DNA of 64,000 nucleotides from an uncultured Bacteroidales bacterium (GTDB lineage: Bacteria; Bacteroidota; Bacteroidia; Bacteroidales; UBA932), in the NCBI GenBank assembly GCA_944326365.1, contig CALVDR010000004.1:1-64000 (forward strand), read 5' to 3'. Each line of letters starts with the position of its first letter. Positions within the stretch are counted from its first letter, which is position 1. The position numbers and the translations under genes were made by a program. Positions 44,607 through 53,562 of this stretch are shown here, piece by piece. The notes under the pieces are model-generated. The model saw only the letters and a list, made by a program, of their open reading frames with translations, searched no databases and was not told the origin of the DNA.

Positions 44607-47417
44607 ATGTATTACAGAATGAAAGCATTGGCCATTGCCTTCCTGGCGATAGGACTGACAGCACTCGTCGGCTGCAAGAAAGACGAGATTCCTGACGATA
44701 GTGGAAATCAGGGTACGAACCCTCCGGCATCGTCGATGGTCGACAAGACTTTCACGGTGTCCATAGACAATGTCGCTATCATGGCGGACGGCGGCCCTGG
44801 TATTACCATGACCACAGCCGACCAGATCGGAATCTATGACGGCTACGGCAGAAGCCTTTTCAACATCACTGCCGTGGATGACAAAGGTGTGGCCACTGTA
44901 ACAGGCAAGGTGGATAACAGGGCTGAAGCATACTATGCAGTATGGCCTTCATCTGCAGCCCAGGTTACAGGCACTGATCATCTGATGAGGATTCTGGTGA
45001 CAGGTTCCCAGACCATTTCTACCGGAACTTCCGCTTCTTCTGCCTCACTTGTCTGCACCGGCAAGGAAGCGGACGGCAATTTCTCTCTTTCGAGTATGGT
45101 TTCTTTCCTGAAACTCGATTTAGAGGAAGGCACCACATCCGTGACACTCAGAGGAAAGGCTTCCGGGCCTGTTTCAGGTGATGTGTATGTGTCGGCTGAC
45201 GGAACTGTCACTTCAGTGGATGCCGCTACGGTATGGGCCGATACGGAACAGACTGTGACCATCAGGCCTCAGGCAGAGACATTCACTGCTGGAACATATT
45301 ACATGTGCATTCTGCCTGTGACATTCGGCAGCGGATTCGACTTGATATATCAGAAAGGAGAAGCCGTTACTGGAAAGACTACGACTGATGCTGTGGAGTT
45401 CAAGGCAAATGCCGTAGTGGATGCCTCCAAGCTTTCCACCAGCACGGCCCAGACCGGTACCGAGTTCGATCCGTTCATCATATCTACAGTCGATGAGCTT
45501 ATGGGCCTGTCATCTGAAAAATATGCTGCCGGTACATATGTGAAACTGGCTGCCGATATTGATATGTCGGATCAGGCATGGACTCCGCTCAGCATCGCAT
45601 GCCACTTTGACGGAGACAACCATAAGATATACAATATCAAAGTATCTGGCACCGGTGCTGCAAGCATCTTCAATGTAACATCGGGAGCTTCACTGAAAAA
45701 TATCGTTTTCGGCTCTTCAGACGGAAAGATGTACGATGGCGAAAGTTCGATAACGGTGACTGAAGGAAACGGCAAGATAGGACTTGTAGAGAACAACAAC
45801 GGCACTTTGGAAAATGTGACGACATATATTCCTGTAACGGTGACACTCGGCGGCACTCCAACTTCTGAAGTCCGTGTCGCAGGCCTGGTTGCCAGCAACT
45901 ACAGCAATATCACATCCTGCGCCAACTATGGTGATATAAATGTTTCGGGTACATACGGAACCAGCGACAAAGACTGCTTTGTAGGAGGTATCACCGGCTG
46001 GGCATCCCAGGGCGAGTGTGCCATTAAGGATACGGATAACCATGGAGATATCACGGTCAACACTGCCAATCTGTGCGGAGTCGGCGGTATAGTAGGTATG
46101 AACAGAGGCGAAAACATCGACGGCTGCGAGAACACCGGAGCGCTGATCATTCAGAACACCCTTCCTGGAGAAGGCTGGGTAGGCGGAATAGTCGGTTTCG
46201 CACAGCAGCAGTCCGGCTCTGAGAAGAAAGTATCCGGCTGCAAGAACAGTGGAGTGTTCAATGTCACGACACCGTCGGTAGTGGGAGTGGGCGGTATTTT
46301 CGGATGCATTAATTACACTAAGGTAGATACAGATGTCATTACGATAGAAAACTGCACCAATGAGTCTGACATAGCCGTGGCTACGGCCAATTCCTCGATA
46401 CATATCGGCGGCATTCTTGCCAGAGAAGCGATTTCGGGCGCTACAGCCACTGTACAGAACAAAATCACAGGCTGTATCAACAACGGAGACGTATCTCTCG
46501 GAGCTCCTGTAGGAGCTGAAAACAGCGGTTTAGCATATATCGGAGGTATCGCAGGCAAGGTCGAGAAGATGCCTGTCATAGAGAACAATACAAACAACGG
46601 TGCAGTATCCAGCACCAAGCTTACGGCCTGTCATGCAGGAGGCATTCTCGGCCATGCATCAGGTTCTGCCCTTACCTTGAAGGGCAATACCAACTCAGGT
46701 TCAGTAAACCTCTCTCCTGACAAATCCGATGCCACCCAGTGCTATGCCGGCGGAATACTCGGCACATCTGCGAGCGGCAATGCCGAAATCTCCACCAATA
46801 CAAACTCGGCGGCTGAGGTCAGCATAGTCTGCAATTCTGCATCTGCCAGCTACAAGCCTCTGTCATACGTAGGAGGTATAGTGGGTGGTACGACAGATGA
46901 TGCAGTATGTACTACATACAAGAACAAGAACAGTGCGGCTGTCTTGTCCGACACACAGGCGATCTGGGTCCCTACCGGAGGTATTATGGGTCTGGCCAAG
47001 GGCAGTGTCAGCCTGAGCGAGGATGTGAATCTGGGTGATGTAACCTTGATTTCCACCAATACGGGGCTCGGGGATATGTTCGCAGGCGGTATCGTAGGTC
47101 TGGCATGCGCACCTGCAGCCGAAAGTACAGGCGAGGTCAAGACATCCCTGAGTAAGGTCATGTCATTCTGTGACATAGACAGTGATGGTCTGAGCGGTTT
47201 CGCAATAGGATGTATCGCTCATAACTACGATGCTCCGGTATCTATTCTGGATTCCGTATTCGGAGGAACGTATGTATTCAAAGGCGGAGAGCCGGCAAAT
47301 GCTGCCGATGCGAAGATCGAAATAGGCGGCGGCCTTCTCGGGTATAAGAATCCTCAGTTCTCCAAGTACACGCAGAGCGGCAACAAGGCCGGAAATGCCG
47401 AGGATTACGGATATTGA
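44607..47417 (+). CDS. Second GLUG-repeat surface lipoprotein, paralogue of the first
   Basis: A 936-residue lipoprotein with lipobox TALVGC near residue 23. The N-terminal 280 residues have the same fimbrillin-like layout (ADQIGIYDGYG, YYAVWPSS) but differ strongly from the first paralogue. From about residue 385 to 890 the two proteins are almost identical, including long DNA blocks with almost no synonymous change. An ATG at 44619 is an alternative start. The stop codon is 7 bp before the ATG I assign to SusC. Confidence 0.85.
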   Translation: MYYRMKALAIAFLAIGLTALVGCKKDEIPDDSGNQGTNPPASSMVDKTFTVSIDNVAIMADGGPGITMTTADQIGIYDGYGRSLFNITAVDDKGVATVTGKVDNRAEAYYAVWPSSAAQVTGTDHLMRILVTGSQTISTGTSASSASLVCTGKEADGNFSLSSMVSFLKLDLEEGTTSVTLRGKASGPVSGDVYVSADGTVTSVDAATVWADTEQTVTIRPQAETFTAGTYYMCILPVTFGSGFDLIYQKGEAVTGKTTTDAVEFKANAVVDASKLSTSTAQTGTEFDPFIISTVDELMGLSSEKYAAGTYVKLAADIDMSDQAWTPLSIACHFDGDNHKIYNIKVSGTGAASIFNVTSGASLKNIVFGSSDGKMYDGESSITVTEGNGKIGLVENNNGTLENVTTYIPVTVTLGGTPTSEVRVAGLVASNYSNITSCANYGDINVSGTYGTSDKDCFVGGITGWASQGECAIKDTDNHGDITVNTANLCGVGGIVGMNRGENIDGCENTGALIIQNTLPGEGWVGGIVGFAQQQSGSEKKVSGCKNSGVFNVTTPSVVGVGGIFGCINYTKVDTDVITIENCTNESDIAVATANSSIHIGGILAREAISGATATVQNKITGCINNGDVSLGAPVGAENSGLAYIGGIAGKVEKMPVIENNTNNGAVSSTKLTACHAGGILGHASGSALTLKGNTNSGSVNLSPDKSDATQCYAGGILGTSASGNAEISTNTNSAAEVSIVCNSASASYKPLSYVGGIVGGTTDDAVCTTYKNKNSAAVLSDTQAIWVPTGGIMGLAKGSVSLSEDVNLGDVTLISTNTGLGDMFAGGIVGLACAPAAESTGEVKTSLSKVMSFCDIDSDGLSGFAIGCIAHNYDAPVSILDSVFGGTYVFKGGEPANAADAKIEIGGGLLGYKNPQFSKYTQSGNKAGNAEDYGY

Positions 47418-47424
47418 AATCAGA

Positions 47425-50421
47425 ATGAATAATATGAATTTGGTTAAAAACATGTTTTCGAGGGCAGCGGCCATGCTGCTGCTCTCGGTATCGGTACTCA
47501 TTGGCCTTCAGGCCGAGACTTTGGCGGCGGAAGCCGGACAGACTGACAGGACGGTCAGCGGAATCGTGGTGGACTCAAACAGGGAGCCTGTTGCCGGTGC
47601 AAGTGTCGTAGTGAAAGGCACAATGCATGGTACTGCCACGGACGCGAACGGACATTTCGAACTGACGGTGAATGACGGCGATGTGCTGGAGGTCAGCTTT
47701 CTGGGCTTTGCTACGGCTGATGTCGTTGTCGGGACAAGAAGTTCGATGACTGTGACTCTTAGAGAAGACACGAAGTTCCTGGACGAAGTCGTAGTGGTAG
47801 GTTACGGCACACAGAGGAAAGGCGAAGTAGCCAGTGCCATCGCTTCTGTATCTTCAGAAAATTTCATTACTACGCCTACGAATGATGCCATTCAGATGGT
47901 CAAGGGCAAGATTCCGGGACTGCAGGTCACTACGACCGATGCCAATCCTACGTCTTCATCGGAGATTTCATTGCGCGGTATCACTACATTGGCTTCTTCC
48001 ACCAGTCCTTTGGTGCTCATAGACGGCATACCTGGAGACCTGAACACTGTGTCTCCGTCGGATATCGAGCAGATAGATGTGCTGAAGGATGGTTCTGCAG
48101 CAGCCATTTACGGTACACGGGGTACGAACGGTGTCATTCTTGTCACTACGAAGAAAGGAAAACTCGATACTCCCGCCGAGGTGGACTTCAATGCGTATGT
48201 GTCCACCCAGCAGATTACCAAGACCCTTCCGTTCCTGAATGCGGATGAATACAGGGCATTGGTGGCTCAGGGAATTCCGACAGTCTGGGATGACGGGGCA
48301 TCTACAAACTGGCTTGATGAGGTGACGCGTACACCGGTGAGCCAGATATACAATGTCAGTCTGAAAGGCGGCGGAAAGAATACGAACTATGTCGCAAGTT
48401 TCGAGTATCGCGGACTGGAAGGCATAATGAAAAAAAGCGACACCCGCGTCCTTTATCCCCGTATTGAGATTACCCACAGGATGTTCGACAACATGCTGAA
48501 GATCAATGCCGGTGTGAACGGCTACAAGCGGAACTATCATGTCGGCGGCGATGGTACCAGTTTCAATACCGATGTCTATCGTACTGCCCTGATTTACAAC
48601 CCTACCACTCCTGTCTATCAGGAAGACGGCTCTTACTCCCATGTGAGCAAGCCGACATATTACAACCCTGTAGCTATCCTGAATGAAGGTAATGGCGAGC
48701 ATCAGAATACCTACCTGAGGATGTACGCTGACGTGACTTTGACTCCGATCGAGGGGCTTGACCTTAAAGTCCTGGCGTCTACCAGTGTATACAACAGCGT
48801 CAGAGGCTATTATGAGACATCCAAGCATCCGAGCAGTATCGAGCGTTCGAGAAACGGCTTTGCATCACGCGGGACACAGCGCACTCAGGATGATCTGATA
48901 GAAGCTACTGCACAATACAGGAAGACCATAGAAGGACATTCTTTCTCGGTGATGGCAGGTTACAGCTGGCAGAAAAACCATCAGCAGTTCTACTGGATGC
49001 AGAACTGGGATTTCCCGACGGATGAGACTACATATAACAATATCGGATCGGGTTCCGCTCTTCTGGATGGCGATGCTTCAGAGTTTTCATCAGCGCAGGA
49101 AGACCTTCTCGTCAGTTTCTTCGGCAGGGTAAACTATTCGTACAAGGACAGATATGTGATAGCCGCCAGCCTCCGGCATGAGGGCTCCAGCAAGTTCGGC
49201 GCCCGTCATAAATGGGGAAACTTCCCGTCCGTGTCCGTGGCCTGGAATGTGGCCAACGAGCCTTTCATGGAGGATGTGGATTTCCTGACCGCCCTGAAAC
49301 TGCGTGCCGGATATGGTGTGACAGGTACTGTGCCTACGAACCCTTACATGTCGCTGAGCCGTGTGAGTGCCTCGTCGTGGGTGTTCTTCAACGGGGAATG
49401 GATTCAGTTTGCCGAGCCTTCCACCAATGCCAATCCTGATTTGAGATGGGAAAAGAAGAAAGAGTTCAATGTCGGTATTGATTTCGGTTTTCTGAATGAC
49501 CGCATCACCGGTAGTTTCGACTACTATAACCGTAATACAGTGGATCTGATCTGGACATACGATGTCCCTCTTCCTCCGTACATGTATTCTACCATGACCG
49601 CAAATGCCGGTTCTATGAAAAATGAAGGATTCGAGGTGGGACTGAATTTCATCCCTGTCCAGACCCGTGATTTCCAGTGGACGAGCCAGGTCAATTTCTC
49701 TACCAATAAAAACGTCCTGACATCGCTGTCCAACGACAGTTTCATTTCCAGCGGATATTCCGATCAGGGTACGACAGGCGAGCCGATCCAGCAGAGTACC
49801 CACCGTATCCAGGAAGGACAGCCTATAGGCAACTTCTACGGTTTCAAGGCCATCGATATCGATGATACCGGTCATTGGATCATCGAGGACAAGAACGGAC
49901 AGCCGAAACCTATCACCGAAGCTACGGCCGATGACAAGAAGATCATAGGAAACGGATTGCCACAGCACTATTTGAGTTTCAATAATACCTTCACATACAA
50001 AGGCTTTGATTTGAGCATCACCATGAGAGGGGCTTTCGACTATGATATCCTGAATATGCCGCGTCTTCAGTACGGTTCACCTGTGATGCTTGACAGGGGA
50101 AATGTTCTGAAAGAGGCTTTCGAACCGAAATTCGGAAAAGTCCCTTTGGCTCTGAATCAGAGTCTGGTGTACGTAGACTATTATCTGGAGAAGGGTGATT
50201 ACTGGAAGATAGACAATGTGACATTGGGCTATACCTTCAATTTCAACAAATGGGTGAAACGCCTCAGGATATATGGCATGGTTCAGAATCTCGCGACCAT
50301 CACCGGTTATTCAGGAATGGATCCGGAAGTCAGCGTGACCGGACTGACACCTGGAGTGGACAACAAGAACCGCTATCCTATGACCAGGACATTCACTCTG
50401 GGAGTATCTGTGAAATTCTAA
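47425..50421 (+). CDS. SusC/RagA-family TonB-dependent outer membrane transporter
   Basis: A 998-residue outer-membrane transporter. A signal peptide is followed by a carboxypeptidase-regulatory-like domain (VSGIVVDSNREPVAGASVVVKG region), the TonB-box region DEVVVVGYGTQRK, the plug (VKGKIPGLQV, LKDGSAAAIYGTRGTNGVI) and a 22-strand-type barrel ending LGVSVKF. I use the ATG at 47425 because the earlier in-frame start (47395) would overlap the previous gene and displace the signal peptide. It imports oligosaccharides with the SusD partner encoded 12 bp downstream. Confidence 0.96.
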   Translation: MNNMNLVKNMFSRAAAMLLLSVSVLIGLQAETLAAEAGQTDRTVSGIVVDSNREPVAGASVVVKGTMHGTATDANGHFELTVNDGDVLEVSFLGFATADVVVGTRSSMTVTLREDTKFLDEVVVVGYGTQRKGEVASAIASVSSENFITTPTNDAIQMVKGKIPGLQVTTTDANPTSSSEISLRGITTLASSTSPLVLIDGIPGDLNTVSPSDIEQIDVLKDGSAAAIYGTRGTNGVILVTTKKGKLDTPAEVDFNAYVSTQQITKTLPFLNADEYRALVAQGIPTVWDDGASTNWLDEVTRTPVSQIYNVSLKGGGKNTNYVASFEYRGLEGIMKKSDTRVLYPRIEITHRMFDNMLKINAGVNGYKRNYHVGGDGTSFNTDVYRTALIYNPTTPVYQEDGSYSHVSKPTYYNPVAILNEGNGEHQNTYLRMYADVTLTPIEGLDLKVLASTSVYNSVRGYYETSKHPSSIERSRNGFASRGTQRTQDDLIEATAQYRKTIEGHSFSVMAGYSWQKNHQQFYWMQNWDFPTDETTYNNIGSGSALLDGDASEFSSAQEDLLVSFFGRVNYSYKDRYVIAASLRHEGSSKFGARHKWGNFPSVSVAWNVANEPFMEDVDFLTALKLRAGYGVTGTVPTNPYMSLSRVSASSWVFFNGEWIQFAEPSTNANPDLRWEKKKEFNVGIDFGFLNDRITGSFDYYNRNTVDLIWTYDVPLPPYMYSTMTANAGSMKNEGFEVGLNFIPVQTRDFQWTSQVNFSTNKNVLTSLSNDSFISSGYSDQGTTGEPIQQSTHRIQEGQPIGNFYGFKAIDIDDTGHWIIEDKNGQPKPITEATADDKKIIGNGLPQHYLSFNNTFTYKGFDLSITMRGAFDYDILNMPRLQYGSPVMLDRGNVLKEAFEPKFGKVPLALNQSLVYVDYYLEKGDYWKIDNVTLGYTFNFNKWVKRLRIYGMVQNLATITGYSGMDPEVSVTGLTPGVDNKNRYPMTRTFTLGVSVKF

Positions 50422-50433
50422 ATATCATCGGAC

Positions 50434-52056
50434 ATGAAGAAAACAATTAAAATAATTCCGACTATTATCTGTATGACTCTGATGACAGGAGCCTGTACCG
50501 ATCTGGATGAAACCGTATACTCTGACGTGACAGAAGCGAATTTCGATTACGGAACAAACATCGGAACCGCCATGGGCATGGTCTACAAAGACCTTAAGGT
50601 CATAGCGGACTATACGAAGAATTTCAGTCTGCAGGAGGCGTCTACGGATGCTATCGTCATGCCTGCAAACGCCTCCGGATGGTATAACGGAGGTGAGTAC
50701 AACAGGGCGCATCATCACACATGGACTTCGATGGAACCTCAACTGGAGGCATTCTGGAATGAGTTCGTCAGCGGAGTCGTCAAATGCAACACGGCGCTCG
50801 ATCTTCTGAATTCCGGACGGCTCGAAGCTTCGAAGGAGGATATAGAGTACGCAAAATATGAAGTACGCGCGGTCAGGGCATTCTATTACTGGTATCTGAC
50901 GGACCTGTTCGGGGATTTCCCGTTGGTGACCACCACTGCCGAACAGGCTCTTCCGGAAAAGACTCCGAGGGCTGACATCTGTTCATGGATTGAGGGCGAA
51001 CTGATAGAAATCATCCCTCATCTGACTGAGGAGTCCGGGATAAACCAGTATGGAAGGATGAACCAATGGGCGGCAAGGACTCTTCTGGCTACACTGTATC
51101 TGAACTGGGAGGTCTACACCGGGACTCCGAGATGGGAAGACTGTATCACTCAGTGCGATGAAGTCATAAACAGCCGCAAATATGACCTGGAAGCCAACTA
51201 TAAGGATGCTTTCAAGGCGTATGGCATGGAGACCAGTTCCGAAATTATCTTCACTATCCCGTATGACAATGCCACCCATTCCTGGGGAAACAGACTTCAT
51301 TGCGCTTCATGGCATAGCCTCTGCCAGAAAGTCTTCTCTCTGACGGACGGGCCGTACGGAGAGGGCTGTATAGCTGCTGTACCCCAATTCATAGATACAT
51401 ACGATGAAGATGACACCCGCCTGGAAGACACCTGGCTCATGGGAAAAATGTATCTGCCTGACGGCTCTCCTGCTCTCATCGAGACAGGGGCGAATAAAGG
51501 CAAGCAACTGGAATTCAAGAAGGAAATGAAAGACGGGGATCTTGTGGAAGAAGGCGAAGGCTACAGAATGTGGAAATTCGAAGTGGCCAAAGGTTCATAC
51601 GCACAGTCCGATACTGACTATCCGCTTTTCCGTTATGCAGATGTGCTGATGATGAAAGCAGAGGCTCTGCTCCGTCTTGGACGTTCCGGCGCGGGAGCAT
51701 TGGTGACACAGGTACGTCAGAGGGCTTTCAGGGATACCGATCCGTCGAAAGCTACGGTCACTGACGAACAATTGGCTGAAAATTCCTGCTATAGGTACGG
51801 GTATGTGGAAAACTACCGGATAGTCGATGACGGAGATCAGACTCCTGTCAAATTCGGGCGTATGTATGATGAACTGGGCTGGGAATTCGTATGGGAGTGC
51901 CACCGCCGCCGCGATGCTATCCGCTTCGGTGTCTATACTACGAAAAGTTGGCTGTCGCACAAGCCTAACGGGGACTATCGTATAGTGTTCCCACTGCCGG
52001 AGAAGAAACTGGCGGCGAACCCGAATCTGAAACAGAATCCGGATTATGTAGATTGA
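50434..52056 (+). CDS. SusD/RagB-family surface glycan-binding lipoprotein
   Basis: A 540-residue lipoprotein (lipobox LMTGAC, Cys21) with the SusD helical TPR-like fold: AVRAFYYWYLTDLFGDFPLVT and the late YPLFRYADVLMMKAEALLRLG and ELGWEFVWECHRRRDAIRFG are family signatures. It caps the SusC barrel and delivers glycan fragments. Ligand cannot be deduced from sequence. Confidence 0.96.
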   Translation: MKKTIKIIPTIICMTLMTGACTDLDETVYSDVTEANFDYGTNIGTAMGMVYKDLKVIADYTKNFSLQEASTDAIVMPANASGWYNGGEYNRAHHHTWTSMEPQLEAFWNEFVSGVVKCNTALDLLNSGRLEASKEDIEYAKYEVRAVRAFYYWYLTDLFGDFPLVTTTAEQALPEKTPRADICSWIEGELIEIIPHLTEESGINQYGRMNQWAARTLLATLYLNWEVYTGTPRWEDCITQCDEVINSRKYDLEANYKDAFKAYGMETSSEIIFTIPYDNATHSWGNRLHCASWHSLCQKVFSLTDGPYGEGCIAAVPQFIDTYDEDDTRLEDTWLMGKMYLPDGSPALIETGANKGKQLEFKKEMKDGDLVEEGEGYRMWKFEVAKGSYAQSDTDYPLFRYADVLMMKAEALLRLGRSGAGALVTQVRQRAFRDTDPSKATVTDEQLAENSCYRYGYVENYRIVDDGDQTPVKFGRMYDELGWEFVWECHRRRDAIRFGVYTTKSWLSHKPNGDYRIVFPLPEKKLAANPNLKQNPDYVD

Positions 52057-52074
52057 TTAAATTGATTTCGACAG

Positions 52075-53346
52075 ATGAATAATATTTTGACAGGTACGAT
52101 TTTGTCGGTCTTGTTGATGACGACTGTAGCCTGCGGCTGCAATGGCGGCGCTGATGACGGGCTTGACTACACATATAAGGTGGAGACCCTGCCGGAATGG
52201 CAGGAAGGATACTTGGACATCCATCATATCAATACCGGCAGGGGAAACTGTTGCTTCATGATCCTTCCTGACGGAACGACTATGCTGGTGGATGTCGGTG
52301 ATGTCGGGAGTGAGTCTTTTCAGGAAATAACCCAGGCCAGGCCGGATGATACGAAAACACCTGCCACATGGGTCGCAGAGTACATAAACTACTTTACAAG
52401 ACCTTTGCAAAAAGCCGGGGAGCTTGACTATGCCTTGATGTCTCACCTTCACAATGACCATATCGGAGGTGAGGTCAATACGGCCATATCGCAGGTGGGC
52501 AAGAGCTACAAGCTTTCAGGTATCACCGAGCTGGCAAATCTCCTGGATATAGACCTGCTGGTAGACAGGGGCTACCCTTTGTACAACTATTATCCGGACA
52601 ATACCGCGATGATAACCGAGAACAAGAACACTCTGCCGAACTACAGCAAGTTCATTGAGGAGCGGGACAAGCTCGGACAGAAAACTGAAATGTTCGAAGT
52701 CGGGAGCAATACCCAGTTCGTCCTGAAAAACAATCCACGTGCATATCCTGATTTCGAAATCAGGAACGTATGCGGGAACGGCATGGTCTGGACCGGTTCC
52801 GGGAACAGTACGAAGATCGTCTATCCGAGCAACAGCTTCAAGGCTGGCGGAGAAAACAGTGCAAGCTGCGGTTTCGTGATGAAGTACGGCAGGTTCGGCT
52901 ACTGCAACTGTGCTGATATCCAGGGCGAGAACAACTCCGGCGGTGCCGTGGATATGGAGACTGCTGTCTCTGAAATCATGCCTCCGTGCGAAGTCGTGCT
53001 TTGCAACCACCATGCTTTCTCTGATGCCATGCACGAAAAATTCATTTCGGCTGCCCGTCCGAAAGTGTATGTGATCCCGGTATGGGGCATAAACCAGCCT
53101 ACATCGCCTGTCATGAAGAGGATGCTTGATACAAGCCTGTATCCGGGTGAAAGGATGATATTCGCCACCGGAAGACTGGATAGCAATGACAAAAATCTGG
53201 GTGAGTATGCGGATGATATCCTCCAGACCGGGCATATTGTCATCAGGGTATATGATGGCGGCAGTACATATCAGGTATTCGTGTTGTCCGATGCATCCCA
53301 GGCGTATTCAGTCATATACAAGTCTGATATCCTGACAGCTGAATAG
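52075..53346 (+). CDS. Metallo-beta-lactamase-fold lipoprotein in the PUL
   Basis: A 423-residue protein with a lipoprotein signal (TTVAC). The metal-binding motif HLHNDHIGG (His124, His126, Asp128, His129) marks the metallo-beta-lactamase hydrolase fold; the sequence resembles the ComEC C-terminal/MBL hydrolase type (LDIHHINTGRGNCCFMILPDGTTMLVDVG). It probably acts in the periplasm or on the surface. Substrate unknown. It lies directly behind SusD (18 bp) and is followed by a terminator, so it is the last gene of the first PUL transcript. Confidence 0.85.
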   Translation: MNNILTGTILSVLLMTTVACGCNGGADDGLDYTYKVETLPEWQEGYLDIHHINTGRGNCCFMILPDGTTMLVDVGDVGSESFQEITQARPDDTKTPATWVAEYINYFTRPLQKAGELDYALMSHLHNDHIGGEVNTAISQVGKSYKLSGITELANLLDIDLLVDRGYPLYNYYPDNTAMITENKNTLPNYSKFIEERDKLGQKTEMFEVGSNTQFVLKNNPRAYPDFEIRNVCGNGMVWTGSGNSTKIVYPSNSFKAGGENSASCGFVMKYGRFGYCNCADIQGENNSGGAVDMETAVSEIMPPCEVVLCNHHAFSDAMHEKFISAARPKVYVIPVWGINQPTSPVMKRMLDTSLYPGERMIFATGRLDSNDKNLGEYADDILQTGHIVIRVYDGGSTYQVFVLSDASQAYSVIYKSDILTAE

Positions 53347-53463
53347 GGCTGTCTGTTTACCGGATCCGGACTCGAAACAGGTTTTGTACAAGAAAAGAAA
53401 TAATAACATCGGAATAATTCAGTCCGGATCAGGTGCGGTTAGTAATAGTGTAACCATTGAGAA

Positions 53464-53510
53464 GGGGAGGACGGCCATGAAGGTTTTCGGGCCGCCCTCT
53501 CCCGATTTTT
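53464..53510 (+). terminator. Intrinsic terminator after the MBL lipoprotein gene
   Basis: A GC-rich stem (about 53464-53476 with 53489-53503, imperfect) is followed by GATTTTT. It separates the SusCD transcript from the GH127 gene. Confidence 0.7.
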
Positions 53511-53533
53511 AAGGCAAAGCCGTGCGATGTTTG

Positions 53534-53541
53534 TATTTTTG
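53534..53541 (+). promoter_or_regulatory. Candidate -7 box for the GH127-type gene
   Basis: TATTTTTG fits TAnnTTTG, 21 bp before the ATG at 53563. No TTTG at exact -33 spacing; TTTTT lies close. Confidence 0.4.
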
Positions 53542-53562
53542 TTTTTATATTGAAATTCGTTT

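Noticed and set aside
45717..46403. Antisense ORF, also found at 42832-43557, in the GLUG genes
   Set aside because: Appears in both paralogues because the repeat DNA is duplicated. Tyr/Arg/Cys-rich composition and no motif; shadow frame.
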